Shown here: positions 1 to 13,199 of the stretch, piece by piece | Position numbering within the stretch: the first letter of the stretch is position 1 | Layout of the letters: each line of letters begins with the position of its first letter | Assembly (NCBI RefSeq): GCF_963924675.1 | Contig: NC_089236.1 | Span: forward strand, 33,193,319-33,257,318 | Direction of reading: 5' to 3' | Source: Phocoena phocoena | Lineage: Eukaryota > Chordata > Mammalia > Artiodactyla > Phocoenidae | Length of the DNA: 64,000 nucleotides | The notes under the pieces: model-generated | Database searches by the model: none | What the model was told of the DNA's origin: nothing | The model's input: the letters and a program-made list of their open reading frames with translations, nothing else | Translations under genes and position numbers: made by a program

Positions 1-344
1 GATCATTTTAGTTGCTTCTCTCTAGAATCATTGAGCCATTAGGAAGTTAATCTATACATACATTTTATTTATAAGACTGTTTCTATACTAGTTAGACAGC
101 CATTAGAAATAATTTCTATTAATACCTGAGACCCTCTTTCCACAGTTTTTATTGTTTGCTATCTAAAAAAGTATGTACTGCCTGATAATCTACAGTATGT
201 CCTTTGGTATTTAGATCCTTGATCACACTTTAATTTTCTTTATCCTCCAAAGGAGTGGGCTCTCAAGGCAGCCCGTCAGCTTAAAGTTTGGCTTTCCCAA
301 TTTCAGGTTGATTGACTTTGTTAGCTGACTAGTTGAACTCTTTG

Positions 345-475
345 GTTTTGCTTTCTTCATGTGTAAACTGGGCATAATAATAGTACCTACCTCTTAGGGT
401 TATTGTTAGAGTTAAGTTAAACACTTCATAAGGCATCTGGCATTTACTAGGTATTTAGTAAACAATTGTCTTCAT
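345..475 (+). repeat. MIR SINE, 3' part
   Basis: A diverged MIR (mammalian-wide tRNA-derived SINE) reading forward. The core-to-tail order is recognisable: a 'gtgtaaactgggcataataatag' type segment, then 'tacctacctcttagggttattgt', then a tail near 'ggtatttagtaaac'. The tRNA-like head is missing. It predates the placental radiation and has no coding role. Confidence 0.75.
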
Positions 476-639
476 GAAGAACTCCAGCAGATGCACAAGG
501 ATTATCTTCTTGCATTTGCTCTATTTATCTTAGTTGCTAGTCATTACCGTTATTCCACTGTTAACTAATTTACTGAGTATGGAAGGATTACTGGCCTGTA
601 ATGCTCAAAGCTAGCACTGGGCTCTTCCTTAAGGAGAGT

Positions 640-885
640 AGCAGCTAATGTTCACTGAGCATTTATTGTGTCCTAGGCTCTGTGCTGTGCACTCTTGCTG
701 CATTAAACTTTTCTGAGTTTTCCCAAACCTGTGAAGTTGGTGGTGTTATTTCATCATCCTCAGCTCAAAGGTGAGTAACCAAGGATTAAAGAGTTTGCAT
801 AACCCCCCAGCTAGTTAGGAACAGAGCCAGGATTTGAACCCAGTTAGTCCAAGTCAAATGCCCATCCTCTTAATTATGAGTTATA
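640..885 (-). repeat. MIR SINE, reverse orientation
   Basis: A near full-length old MIR on the minus strand. On the plus strand it begins with the reversed tail ('gagcatttattgtgtcctaggc') and ends with the reversed tRNA B-box region ('ccaggatttgaaccc' near 830). No target-site duplication remains visible, as expected at this age. Confidence 0.75.
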
Positions 886-940
886 TTGCCTCTTGAGGAA
901 TGTTTGCTCTGGCATTTCACTAATCCTCAGGCCTTTACTC

Positions 941-1026
941 CCTCACCTTCCTTCCTTCCTCCCTTCCTCCCTCCCTCCCCCTTCCTTTCTTTCTTCCTTC
1001 CTTCCTTTCTTTCTTTCTTTCTTTTT

Positions 1027-1081
<55 letters not shown>

Positions 1082-1213
1082 CTTTCTTGTCTTTCTTTCT
1101 TTCTTTCTCTCTCTCTTTCTCTTCATCTCTCTCTCCACTTCTCTCTCTCTCTCCCCTTCCTTCCTCCTTCCTTCCTTCCTCCTTCCTTCCTTCCTTCCTT
1201 TCTTTCTTCCTTC

Positions 1214-1273
<60 letters not shown>

Positions 1274-1283
1274 TTTCTTTCTA
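941..1283. repeat. CTTT/CCTT polypyrimidine microsatellite
   Basis: About 340 bp of almost pure pyrimidine on the plus strand, mixing CCTT, CTTT, CCCT and CT units. Long uninterrupted (CTTT)n runs lie near 1,003-1,080 and 1,214-1,275. All three frames stay open across it, which creates false serine/phenylalanine/leucine-rich reading frames. It is likely length-polymorphic and may adopt triplex (H-DNA) form. Confidence 0.95.
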
Positions 1284-1659
1284 TAGAAAAATAAGCATTT
1301 ATTGAATGCTTATTATGTGCCAGGTACTCTCAAAGGCAATAGGTATACAAAGATAATAGAGCAGTGTGCCTGTCCTCGGGCTCATGGTGGCTAATAGCTG
1401 ACAGCGACACCTTACAGTCTTGAACTACCAGAACTCACTACTAAGTTGAGGCTAGTACATGTGATTGCCAATATTTGATATAGTACCTGCTACCTTTCTT
1501 TTTCAAAGACACCATGGAAGTGAGAAGTTCCCTTAAGTCTTTTCTCTGATTGAAGCAAACAACTAACTTATTCTCTCTCTATTCTCCTCTGTACATGTAT
1601 CACACTGTGGTTATTAAGTGCCTCTCTAGCAAGATTCCTATCTTTCAATATTTTAACAA

Positions 1660-2430
1660 CTTGTCATTGATATTTTACAATTTTATTAGTGTTTTGAAAT
1701 TAAAAATTTTACTTTTAGATAGTTGTAGATTCACAAACAGTTGTAAGAAATAATATGCAGAGATCCCATGTACACTTTATCCAGTTTCCCTGATGGTAAC
1801 ATCTTGCAAAACAATAGTACAATATTACAACCGGGATATTAACATGTTAACATGAAGCAATCCATCAATTTTTATTCAGATTTCCCATTTTACTGGTACT
1901 CCTGTGGTGTGTGTTCTTCTATACATCATTGAGATATTAATTCACGGTTAGCCTTGGATAATTTTTCCTCTCATAATTTTATTTTCACCTGATCTTCCCA
2001 TGAGAAATCTTTATATTTTTAAAGAAATGCTCTATTCCTTTCTGTGACAGCATCTTTGATATTGTATTATTTTAGACATTGCAATCAACCATGAAGAATT
2101 TTTTTCTTCCAGAAATCTGGTCTTTTTAATTCACGTCACACATTTTCTTGAGCTTCCAGTGAGTTATTTTTAAATTATCTGCAAAGAGCCTGTGGCTTAT
2201 TTCCATGAAATTAATCCATGTTTTCTCCATAATAAATGCACTTGTTTCATTATATTTGTAACATGTAGTAAAGGTACCATAGTTTTTTTGGGTTTTCCTG
2301 AGTTGAATCATATTATAATAGCTCATATGATAGTGGTACACTTTCAGATTTTCTATAGATAGAACTTCGTATTCTTACTTCCAAATTTAAAGTAATTTAT
2401 TTTTTTCTGGGTACTAACATTACCTATTCT
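1660..2430 (-). mobile_element. ancient L1 remnants, antisense
   Basis: Diverged reverse-oriented LINE-1 3'-region sequence. The segment around 1,715-1,960 (reversed 'tagttgtagattcacaaacag', 'cagagatcccatgtacactttatccag') is typical of old mammalian L1M 3' ends. The stretch to about 2,430 continues in the same style. No open frames survive. The exact subfamily was not determined. Confidence 0.5.
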
Positions 2431-5400
2431 AAAAATCAGAGTATTGAGTAATTTATCCTACATAAAAACTTATCCTCAAAATCTCATCCACATGAGGCAA
2501 TTACAACCTAAGTATTTTATAGCTCTCTATTGGTTTTTGTCTCTCTACCCAGCTTTTGAGATGAAAATGAGAGCAAAATTATCACCTTCAATTCCAATTC
2601 CAATCCCAATTCAATGCAATATAATAATTATATTACTTGGAATTTGAATCTCTCCATTTTGTTTTTAGAATCTATTGTTATTAAGTAGGTAGTATTAGTC
2701 CCACCATCTCATATAAAGAGATAGGAACCCCAGATCTTCTGATTCCTGAAACAACAACTTACTGCCACACAGAGTCATGGGGACATGAAGATCCCATATA
2801 TGGTAAACACCTGGAAGAGACTACAAATTGGTGGCCCATAAACAACATCCAGTTTACAGCTATTTTTTGCTTGACCTGCATGGTATCAGCCAGCATGTTT
2901 TTTAAAAAGTTTCAGTTAATTGACAAAACTTTAAAAATCAGGAGATTTCACATGAAAATCCAGATTTCCAATTTCACTTGAAAAATCAGGATGGCTGGCA
3001 GCAATCCCCTGGAGTAGAGGGGCAGCTCCCCAACTTCATCCTGTCCCCCTGACCTTAAAGGTAGGTGGCACTGATGCTGTATCAGGGCACTCATGCTTTA
3101 CTTTCCTTAGGCCTGGGCTGCCTGGATCAGTCATGTTATCTGCCAGATGCCCACAGCCACTGTAATATGCAAGTCTGATGCCTGGGTTTTAGTCAAAACT
3201 CCTATCTGACCACGTGCTTGGTGAAGTAGTTGGACATGAGATCCATGAGAATTCCTTCAGATTACACCAGAGGTAGTTTGAGGGCTTGCTCCTAGGTCTT
3301 CTTTGATTGACCCTAAGCACCTGAAATTTTCCCTGTGAAGCATGGCAGAGAAAACAAGAGCCCTGTCTTTAAGGACTGGAGAGGAGCTTGCCTGTCTCCT
3401 CTTCCTGGTCCCACCCTGCCGTCCACTAGACCTTACAAAGTTAGGGCATCCTCAATAAGGATTCTGCTGGTAAACAGCCCTCTGTTTGCTTTTGGATATC
3501 CCAGCACCCACAAAGGACTACACTGTTTAAATTGGGGTGGGGTAGGATTCCCATACAGGAAATACCCTCAGGCTTTACCTTGATGTATTCATCCAGTGGG
3601 GGGAAGAGAATGTAGAAAGCCAGCTCAGTGGCATAGGAAGGCAGGATGATGGTCTCATTTGAATTCTGTTGACTGTATCTTTGCGATTTCCACCAAATTG
3701 TCCTCTCCTGATATCAAAACATAAATTGTGTGTACTTGGGACTCCATTTTGCCCTTGACTCTTTTCAAGGGGTTTGGGAAGAACTCTGGTTTCCCATAGA
3801 AGTTAGTAACACTTGGGGCTATTAAAATTTCTGAGTGTCAATTGCTATTCTCTACTTCACATTGCTCATGTATGCAAGGCTTTAAACCTTAGGCTTCTGG
3901 CCCATTAAATACTGCAAACGTTGAGTTTTGAACTGTCTGCAGGGTTTTGAGAACTGTTTGTTAGTCTCGCTATTTTGATACTCACCAGGGAAAATATCCA
4001 ACCTGCTATGGAACAGGATTGTTAACTGAAGCATCCACTCTGAGAAGGAAAGTGCATAATGTTATAAGTGAAGTCACTGCCATGAAATAATACCGATGTA
4101 TTCTTTTCAGTGAATTCTGTGCAAACACCGAGTCAAGCTGAGACTTCCCTGATTATGTACAGGGAATGCATTTCAGAAAATCACCAGCTGGGTTTTTCAG
4201 TGGTTTAAAAGCTGCTGTTCTATAGCATTCCAGAAAAAAATAAGTAAATACCACCTACCAACCAGTCAAGTTTTTTGATGTAACATCCCTTTACTTCAAA
4301 GCTTATAATGAAATTGATTTTCATTGTTTTTTCATTTCAACTTGCAAGCCCCATGAATAACTACTCTAAAATAATTTCAACTTAGGAATGTTCAGGAACT
4401 GGTGAGAAGTTGATAGCGACTGTTTTATTCTTAGCCAAAAGATATTGAATAAAAATGTAAAGGAAGAACTTACTGTGTTTAGATGAGAAGAACTATATGA
4501 TAAGGAAACAAAGAGCCAGAACATTATTTTCCATGATAACCAGAGTTATTTAAAACTTTCTTTAATTTTGAGTGGGATTGAACCCTCACAACAAATGAGA
4601 TTTCATAGCCTGGAGAACTGGCAGAGGCTGTAAATCACATTCTAATTCTGAAATGTCATTCATTGATTATGACTATCTGAGAAGATAGTCATCCTGATGA
4701 GAAATTTTTAAAAATACAGCAAATCATCCAGATATTTGGAAACTCCTGGATAATAAAATTTCTTACTTTGCACTCAAATAGATAGAATTGTATTGATATT
4801 TATTTTGAAGGTATATGTGGATCCAGGTTTTGTGTATCCTGAAGCTTATGCAATTTGGGGAGGGGGATTTCTTTAAGAAAAAGAATACAAAGTTGTGAAT
4901 ATAAAATTTAGAAAGATAGTAGAAATTGCAGCAAGTTACAAATTTCAAAAGCCTGAAATACCAAAAAATCACAAAATCCAGAAAATTAACAAAATTCTTT
5001 TAATTGATGGACTTCCTGATACATCTCTGTAATACTTTTTTCCCTACACTTTTTAGCAGCATACTCATTAATGGTCTCTTCATATGACAATAGTTTCAGA
5101 ATATAGTTTTTTATCTAGAGAATAGAAAAATAATTCAGACTTTCCTCTAGCATAGTTAACTTAAACTTGTTTATTCTTACTAAAAATTTAGAAAAGTTTC
5201 AGCTTCACAACTCCTGTAGATCACATCCATATACAATTTTAATATTGTTGCTAAATTTGGAAAATCCTCTATCAAGTTTCTTTTATACATGAGTTATTGG
5301 ATTTCAAGGCATTTCAAGATCTCTTAAGCAGTGACTGATCTGATAGCACTCATTAACCAATTTGTAATTGATATTCTTGTATTATGATGCTGGGTGGGTG

Positions 5401-6960
5401 TGCACAGTGGGATGAAGGAAGATTCCGGGAAGTCATTCCACACTGGGACAGCCAGCAATAACAGCTATCCAGGGAAGTGCCCACAAACTACATAAATACA
5501 TGTCTCCAAACCCAAACTAAATGTACCCCCAACTCAGTTCCCCTTAGGCAAATCCCCAATATGTAGAATTCCAATGCAGAACAGAAGGAGACAGTGGTTT
5601 TAACTTATTGAGATTAAAATATCCTTCTTTAGAAAATTTTACAAACTGGGCACAGTAAATCAACTTCTATCTCATGCGGAAGGAACTTGAAGCTAGAGGA
5701 CTAGATGTAGCATTTTACTTAATTTTATCTATGCTCTGAAAAGTGCCCTCCGAGCTCTGAGTGGGTATTGGTCTAGCCCTAGCACAGCAGACTAAGAACA
5801 AATGTTCCCTGGATTTCTGCATTTCATTCAGTGCCTACATTAAGTTTCCTTAATATACAAAGTTGGTGACTAATTTCTTCTGTTCAAACAGATGTCTTTC
5901 TGAGACTACCAACTGAGTTCTGATAGTTCAAGAGAAAATCCGAGAATTAATCTGACCCTTATGTGTTAGAAGGAACAAAAAATTCCTTATGAGTATGAGA
6001 ATGGGAAGATGAAATGTTAAAGAAACTCATTGTTTAAGAAAAAGAAAAATGTCTTTGTTCATTGAAAGATCAAATATATTTTATGTTATAGATCATTAAA
6101 TATAAGAAACAGATGTATTAATTTATGTATGGATTATAATTTACCTGTAACAGATGATACTTAATTACCTTATGTAAAGCTTTGTCATAATCAAAATTTC
6201 ATGCTCTTTCAAGACACACTTTGTTTAACTTATGCCTTTAAAAGAAGTCACTACAATTGTTGCAACAATTTGGCAAAGTGGGAGTTTCACTACAATTTTG
6301 GTTTGAGGGACACCAAAATGTCAAGTTGTTCCAAAATATTTCTATGTGCCATGGCAAAAAGGGATCTTTTACTAGAGCATGTTCTTCTCCTATTATAATA
6401 ATATAAATTATTTAATTATATAAGCTATTGATATTTATTATCTTGATTTTTGTAGCGACAAGAAATCTGACAGGTCTGAGGGTCAATAAAATTGAATGGA
6501 ACATGGCAGAGACAAGATCTTGATGGCAACAGATTTTTGACAATAGATGACAGGGCTGCGGTGATATCACAGAAACTAGCCACTATAGAAATCTCAATTC
6601 TTCAGCTTAATTCAATAAACATAAATATGCAAATTTTGCTTTATGCATTATTTTTTTTGGAGTTTTTGAAATGGTAGCAGATAGGGAATCAAGTAATCGG
6701 TATTCTATCTTTCCTAAATGTGATTTGATTTTTTTTTTGAAATGTTATTATTCCATCTAATTAAAGAAGTAGATTGTGGCTAGGGGAATCTGAGAAAACT
6801 TAAGTATAAAAAAATATATATAATTTAGTGTAAAATTTTTCTCTTTAATTTGAAATTAGCTAAGAGAAATATGTACTTGAAACAGTTTTAAGAGGTAAAA
6901 AAATCCTATTCAAACTGGTTAAATAACTTATTGGCCCATGTAACAATTTCTTCAGGTTTG
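2431..6960. other. intergenic, no gene seen
   Basis: AT-rich intergenic DNA. Short open frames of 60-80 codons near 2,444, 3,335, 4,763, 6,201 and 6,492 have no recognisable domain, no consistent codon bias and no splice context, so I treat them as chance. Parts of 4,760-5,050 and 6,400-6,900 look like decayed repeats, but I cannot name a family. Confidence 0.6.
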
Positions 6961-8940
6961 GCTTGATCTAGTGGCTAAAATAAATCAATTTATCTCTTTC
7001 AACCATGCCATTCATTGTGGGGTATCATTTTAAGGCACTGAATAGTGGCTTCTGGATCTCCAGGCTTATATCTTCCAAGATTCAAGTCCAGAAGATAAGG
7101 GAAAATACCTCTTGCTAGTAACTCAGCAAAAGTGATAGACTTCATTCTTACTGGACCAACTGGGGTCACATTCTCATGGTAGATCAAATTATTCTCTAGA
7201 GGAAAGCAGAAGTCTCTTTGGAAGGGCCTGAGTCACGTACTTTTCCCTGGAACAAAAGGTAAAATTATGCCACACTGCATGGATGAGAATGAAGAGAAAT
7301 GGGCACCCAAAAGAAATCCAAATATAACACTGTTAACAAAAGAGGGAGAATGACTGTTAGATGGAGAAAATCAAGCGGCGTCTACCTTTTGGTAACTCAG
7401 CTCCAATACTCATCTTTCTCCACAAATATAAATTTCCAAACATGTCTTAGCTTGGCACATAAAGACACTCCTGTCCTTCCCAAAGGGAGACAACTGAGAG
7501 TTTGGTCCAGTTACTGCATCTAACTCTAAATTTAAGATATCTGGATAATGCATGTTTTCAAATAGATCTTGATATAATTCTCATGATCTGAGAACCAGTG
7601 GATAAATGCAAAACCTAAGTAGTTCCAATTAACTCAAAATGCAATTGTAGATTAAAATAGCCTAATTTCAATTTAGAATTCATATAGAGAAGGGGATAGC
7701 ATAGGAAACGACCAAGGCTGGTCATTGATTTAGTAGTATATATCACATCCTTCAGGTAAGGACCAATATGGACTTTTGCTTGGGGAGTAAAAGAAAATCC
7801 TTGGTCATATACAATCTGCTAGCTCTCTCTCTGGAAGGATCTCCCTAGTCTAGTATCCTCCATAGATAATGACCATTAAGGACAAGTCCCCTTCTGGTGA
7901 AGTTATGTCTGTAGCAGCCGACTTTCTGTTGGTGCAAATAAGGCAGGGGTGTGAGAGCTAATTGTGTATATCTCTTGCCAACTCTGAATCCAGTGACATA
8001 TATTGGCAACTTGAAATGGCCATGGTGGGAGTATTTATACTACAGAAATCAGCAAATGCTATGAATCAAGGTCCCCCTCCCTGCAGCCAGTTTTACCATT
8101 TATCAGGAAATCACTGAGAGGAGTTCTAAGGATTACTTAGGACTTAGGAATTAAGCAATCATCACCTTTTAGGACTTAGGAATTAAGCAATCACCACCTT
8201 TCTTTACTAAATTTGAGATTTCTCTAGCAATGCAATCTAAAAATTTAGTTGACTCTGAGTCTGCAATTCCATGGGTTAATCACCAAATCTGTTTAATCTT
8301 GTTAGTCATTCAACTTAGAATCTGAGCAGGGATTGGTACTTCTTAGCAACCACCTTCAGTTTCTTCTTTATTTGCCCAGATCTCAGTGTCAAGACCTTTA
8401 TCTAGTCCTTTGTCTCACAGCACAGTGAACATATGGTCTGCAAGTGAATAGGCAATAACTAAGCAGCTTTTAGCCCCCAAGCTGCAAGCCCACTGAATAT
8501 TTGCAATTACAATGATTATTCCCTTTCGCAAGAAGAGAATTCATAACAAGAGATGCTAGGGAAGAACCTGAGCATCAGACTTTTTTTAAATGCCAATTTC
8601 TTCTCATGCTAGTTTTCCCATCTCTTGCTTTGTTTGCATTTCTCTGGTTTGGTGCGGAGAACTTTGTTTTTATAATATTTCAAACCTTCAGAGCAGTAGA
8701 CCCTCAGGCATTTCAGATTATAGGAGATTGGCAAAGGCTGCCTTTCTGAGCATAGATACATTTTTTTTATCTTTCAAATGGTTCAATTGCTATGAAGTTC
8801 TTTGTTTTTCTTGTAGGAGAAAAATCAAGAGTGTAGTATCCTGCAAGCCCAGTGAAGAATGTGTACCAGGGAAGAAGAGGTGCTCAACTGTGTTCAGGGT
8901 CAAGGCTGATAAATCAATGTGCTAAATGTCAACGCTGATA
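6961..8940. other. intergenic, unclassified old repeat-like DNA
   Basis: Moderate-complexity sequence without a recognisable gene. The compositional style and broken short frames (minus strand near 6,999-7,187; plus strand near 8,590-8,925) could come from an old retroelement, but I recognise no gag, pol or reverse transcriptase motif. A short tandem duplication inside it is listed separately. Confidence 0.4.
8139..8202. repeat. 32-bp tandem duplication
   Basis: Two head-to-tail copies with period 32, starting at 8,139 and 8,171 (each begins 'aggacttaggaattaagcaa'). They differ at about one position, so the duplication is fairly recent relative to the old surrounding sequence. Confidence 0.85.
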
Positions 8941-9462
8941 GGTCAAAAAGGGTGAGAAAGAAAGACTGAGCGCTGCATTTGGCAATATGGAGGTCTGTGA
9001 TAACTTTGACAAGAGCAATTTTAATGGAGTAATGGGGGCAAAATGGAATGGGTTTAAGTGAGAATGGGATGAGAGGAACGGGAGAAAGTAAGTCTTTGTC
9101 AGGATGTTGCTGGGAAAGAAGAGCTTTGAAGATTATTTATAGCTCTGTGAAGTTTTGACTATATGTCCCTGAATGTATTTTCTTTGATGAGAAAGGTGTG
9201 TTTCTACATTCCTGTAACAAGTCTAGTGAGTCCTAACTTATTGCCACTTGATGGCACCCACAGATGGTACAAAGATGAATTAAAAAAAAAACAACCCTAC
9301 TTGTTTTCAATTAGTCACTAGTATAACAAGGCTCTTAGCTAGGATTAGGGTTAAGAATTTGTGAGAGCTAATACATTTATTGACTTGAATTGCTCAGGAT
9401 ACCTGAGTTCTCCATTTAATGCATTCACCATCAAAATTACCAAAAGACAGCTACCTAACTTC

Positions 9463-9525
9463 ATATATATATATATGTAAATATATATATATACATATGT
9501 ATATATATACACATATATGTATAAA
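9463..9525. repeat. AT-rich alternating purine-pyrimidine repeat
   Basis: Imperfect (TA)n/(CATA)n array, for example 'atatatatatatgtaaata' followed by 'tacatatgtatatatata'. It is self-complementary and can extrude a cruciform. Probably polymorphic. Confidence 0.85.
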
Positions 9526-10820
9526 ACTTTTTCATTACTAAAATGAAGATTAAAAGATTACCTATACAATGCTGCAACAAGAACAAAAAATATACTTAAT
9601 AGTTTGAGGTATAGTTGACAAAAATGATATAAATTCAAAGCAATACTAATCTATTTACATTTTTATTCATTACATTTAATTCTGCCTATTAATACTTACT
9701 GGGAAATCTCATTTTATTTTGTTGAAGTCAGAATATCAATTTTTAAGCTATCATTTGCTGGGAGGTCTAAATTTGAGAATGAATTAATTTACTTAGGTTT
9801 TTCTAAGAGCCTTGAATTTTAAAGGCCTTAACAGTTTATATATAATAAGGATCAAACCCCCTCACTATTTGTAGATAGAGTGTGCATTTCGAAGTAATAC
9901 CATACTGGCTATTTGCTTGACATTTCTGAAAAGAGCTTAAGTACAAGAAGAAATGAAGAGCAGTGATAATGGAGGGAAATGTTGAACAGTATTATTATTC
10001 AGCTCTGTTCTTACCTCCTACCTCTTCCAAGCTGTTTTTAAGTAGTAGGCTCTGTCTTTGGTGTTACTTAGTTTTTTCATGTGGAGGCGAAAACAGTGTC
10101 TTCAGTCCCTATGCAAGAAAATGTTGGCATGGATGGGAGAGAAAGGTTCATTTTTGCTCTATTTCCTTACACTCTCCAGTTCCCCTGAGTAGGACTTCTG
10201 ACTTCTCTGCCCTACATAGACATTTCCACCTCATTCAGCCACTCTCCTGTTCAGGACTATAGCTTGAGCAGTTGGCAGCCCACTATTATTACTGTCCAGG
10301 GCCATGAATAAGATTAGATCCAGTCAGTTATCCAGATTAAATTCACTCTAAGGTGAGTTTGATATTGAAAAATGCAAAATGTTTCAAGCTCCTGGCCCTG
10401 TAGCAGGAGCATGATTAGATTCAAGGCAGAGTTCACTTGCTCTCCTGCACCAAACAGGTCACAAACTTGATTGTGGCTTTTACTGTGTGATCATGTTTCC
10501 TGTGAGCCTGTAGATGCATATTCTGGAATAATGACTTCCACATTTTTTAGTATAAGGCTAAGCATGGTGCCAGTGCTATTATATAAGAAAACACACAAAA
10601 AACTATTCCTTCGCGGTTCCTACTTCTTTACCACTAGTCACTATTTCTAAAGATATTAAATAGTTGATATATTTTGAATATTTCATATATAATAAAATAA
10701 TATTTTCTATAATAGAAAAATATTTTTATATTTAAATTTTACCAAATTAATTTAAATGTACCTCCCTCCTTATTAATAAGGAAAGACTGTGGGGAGTGAA
10801 TTTGGTATAAGTTGATAACT

Positions 10821-10840
10821 ATGATGATGATGATGATGAT
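10821..10840. repeat. (ATG)n trinucleotide microsatellite
   Basis: About six and a half uninterrupted ATG/GAT units on the plus strand. It is short and outside any gene I can support. Confidence 0.85.
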
Positions 10841-11069
10841 CATTTCGTGGTTTTGAGGGTGTTCTAGAAGAGGTTAAGGTATTGAGTCAAATAATATCTC
10901 CATGGATTCTTTTTATTATTGCCCATGATGTGTTGGAAATTTGTTGGGTAACATTCATAAGTGCATACAGTTCTTTTAATCCAGAGAAGACAAATGGTAT
11001 CTGTAAACTAATTTCAGTCCATTAGTCTGATCTAACCTAGAGTAAACATTTCAAGTTAATCAGATGACA

Positions 11070-11310
11070 GCAAACATTTATTACATTCAGTAACCCAATG
11101 TTTATTGAGTACTCTGTGTATGTGTGTTTTAATTCATTTAATCTTTCAAGGATTCCTGTTAGTGTGGTCCATTAGGAGATAATGAGGGTCAGAAGCTAAG
11201 TAGCTCTTCCAGGAACACACTGCTAATGAAAGGTAGAGCCAGAATTCAAACTTGGATGTATAACTTCCAAGTCCATACTGTTGACCACCAAGCTCTGTGA
11301 CTAACTGGGT
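11070..11310 (-). repeat. MIR SINE, reverse orientation
   Basis: Reversed MIR layout: 'caaacatttattacattc' tail, a middle segment with a reversed 'taattcatttaatctttcaagg', then the reversed tRNA head with 'agagccagaattcaaac' near 11,236-11,252. It is old and diverged. The following 350 bp (to about 11,690) also looks like an old interspersed repeat of uncertain family. Confidence 0.7.
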
Positions 11311-13199
11311 AGGAAAAGGATGAATCAAAGTGCCTGCCTTTAAGCACTTCACTATGTGAAGGGAGAAATGGGTGGATGTATACACAAATGATATCAATGT
11401 GTTACAGTAAGAACTGGAGAAAATGGATATACAAAATGGCATGTGAGCACAGAGACAGGAGGCAGCAGTTGTATCTGGGTAAATCAAGTGAGGGTTCATA
11501 GATGTGAAATCTGAGACACAAAGGAAAAGAAGGGTATTCAAGGCTAAGAGCATTGTAAGTAAAGAGCCGCTAAAGAGGAAAAGACATTGCACATTATGTA
11601 AATCATGCAAAGTTTGGCATTGGGGTAGAGGTGCTTGTGGCAGGAGCATTGGAATTGAATACGACAATACTCTGAATTTACTCTATTGAATAACTGAATA
11701 TTAAAATAGTCTGTAAGGATCAGGGAGCACAAGCTAAAGGTTAAGTGACTAAGACAGTACTTATGACTTGCTAAGTTTTAAGCTGGGTCTATTTCTCTAG
11801 TTATTTTAATTACTTTGTCAGCATCCTTCAGAACACATCCTTTCTGTAGATTTTTTGTTTCAGGTCAACAACTTCGTGTGCATTTCAGCTAATGCCTCAT
11901 TATTATGCTAACTGTATTTTCTTTGTTGAAACTCTATATTACAGTGTGTTACTATATATGGCAGGCTATGATTTGGCCTTACTGAACTTTGGGCCATAAC
12001 CAGTAGCTTCAGATTGAACAGGGTTATTTTGAGGTCATACACTGACACTACAAAGGATTGAATTATTTATGACTTTAATATTCACCAGTGTTACTAGCGC
12101 AAGATCCAATATACCACTTACTATTATCTGTCAACAAAACACTGCATCTGTTCCATTTGTTGATGACCGATAAAACAAAGCAGTTTGAATTGCTGCTTTG
12201 AACTCCACATGGGTTGAATTTCTGCCCCAAGTATTTCAATAATAATAATGATGATATTTGTAATAAATATTTAAGATATTTATTAAAAATAATAATATTG
12301 TGTCTGATACTAATTAGCACCAATCATAATGAATGCATAAAATTAAACATATATATCAATATCTATGTGTGTATACATAAAATTTTACTGTATTATTATA
12401 TTACTATTTTTATTTTTGCATAATAGAGATTGAGTGGGGGAAATAGGTATCTTCTTCAAACACTAGCTATAAGCCCAGCTGCATTTCTGTAAAAAATCAG
12501 GATTTGCTATAAAACATATTTTTAAAAGATTATAAATGAGAATATTTCTATCTCATTTGACCACTTTTCCCCTTATACTTCTTAGATTCAGCAAAGCTTA
12601 AGAAAAATGGATATTAGTTATTGTGAAAGAAGAGGTAGAAGAAGAAATATTTTATAAAACTAAAATTCCTCTTTTTAAGTGGCACCCCAAAAATAAATAT
12701 ATTGATAATTTTACAGAATTAAACCTTAGAGATGGAAGGCAGTTTAGAGTTCAATTTTAATCATTTAAAAATCTTTTTTTCAAAACATCAAAACATTCTC
12801 TCTGAGCATTAACCCTGAAATGAGTTTTCATTACCTCACAGTAGGTTTTCCTTTGTAAGAATCAGGTGGCACAGGGCATTTCCGGGGACAGCACTAGGAA
12901 ATGGAACATCTTAAAGTCTTATTTTTCCCAAGGGACAATGTTATATCTGGGGGTTGCTTTACTGACAAAAACTTAGCTTAAAATAAATCACAGGTATGTC
13001 CAATAATATAGCATAAAAGCAAATATTGAGTCATGGTGCAGACTAGAGGAAATGATGCAAATAAGTTCCTGTCACACAGTAGGCAATCCATACATGTTAG
13101 CGTCTCATATCCCAGGTTCTGGTTACTTTGGCTGCCTCAAAGACTACTCCAAAACTTAATGGCTTAAAATAATAATAATCACCTATTTTCTCTTAAAGT
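11311..13199. other. intergenic, no gene seen
   Basis: AT-rich intergenic sequence. A 173-codon minus-strand frame at 11,146-11,667 overlaps the MIR and the old repeat next to it. It has no domain and a composition explained by reading repeat sequence backwards, so I do not call it a gene. Confidence 0.55.

Larger units (their letters stand above)
8941..11065. other. intergenic, no gene seen
   Basis: Low-information AT-rich intergenic DNA. The 99-codon plus-strand frame at 9,963-10,262 has no recognisable motif and sits among stops in conserved-looking contexts; I reject it as a gene. Two microsatellites inside are listed separately. Confidence 0.6.

Noticed and set aside
886..1305. Three overlapping frames of 67-139 codons rich in S/F/L or K/R/E
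   Set aside because: They are readings of a (CTTT)n/(CCTT)n microsatellite, which contains no stop codons in any frame.
9463..9525. Spaced repeats considered as a CRISPR-like array
   Set aside because: Simple AT microsatellite in a mammalian genome; no regular spacers.
11146..11667. 173-codon minus-strand frame
   Set aside because: It overlaps a reversed MIR and an old repeat, has no domain and no splice or promoter context.
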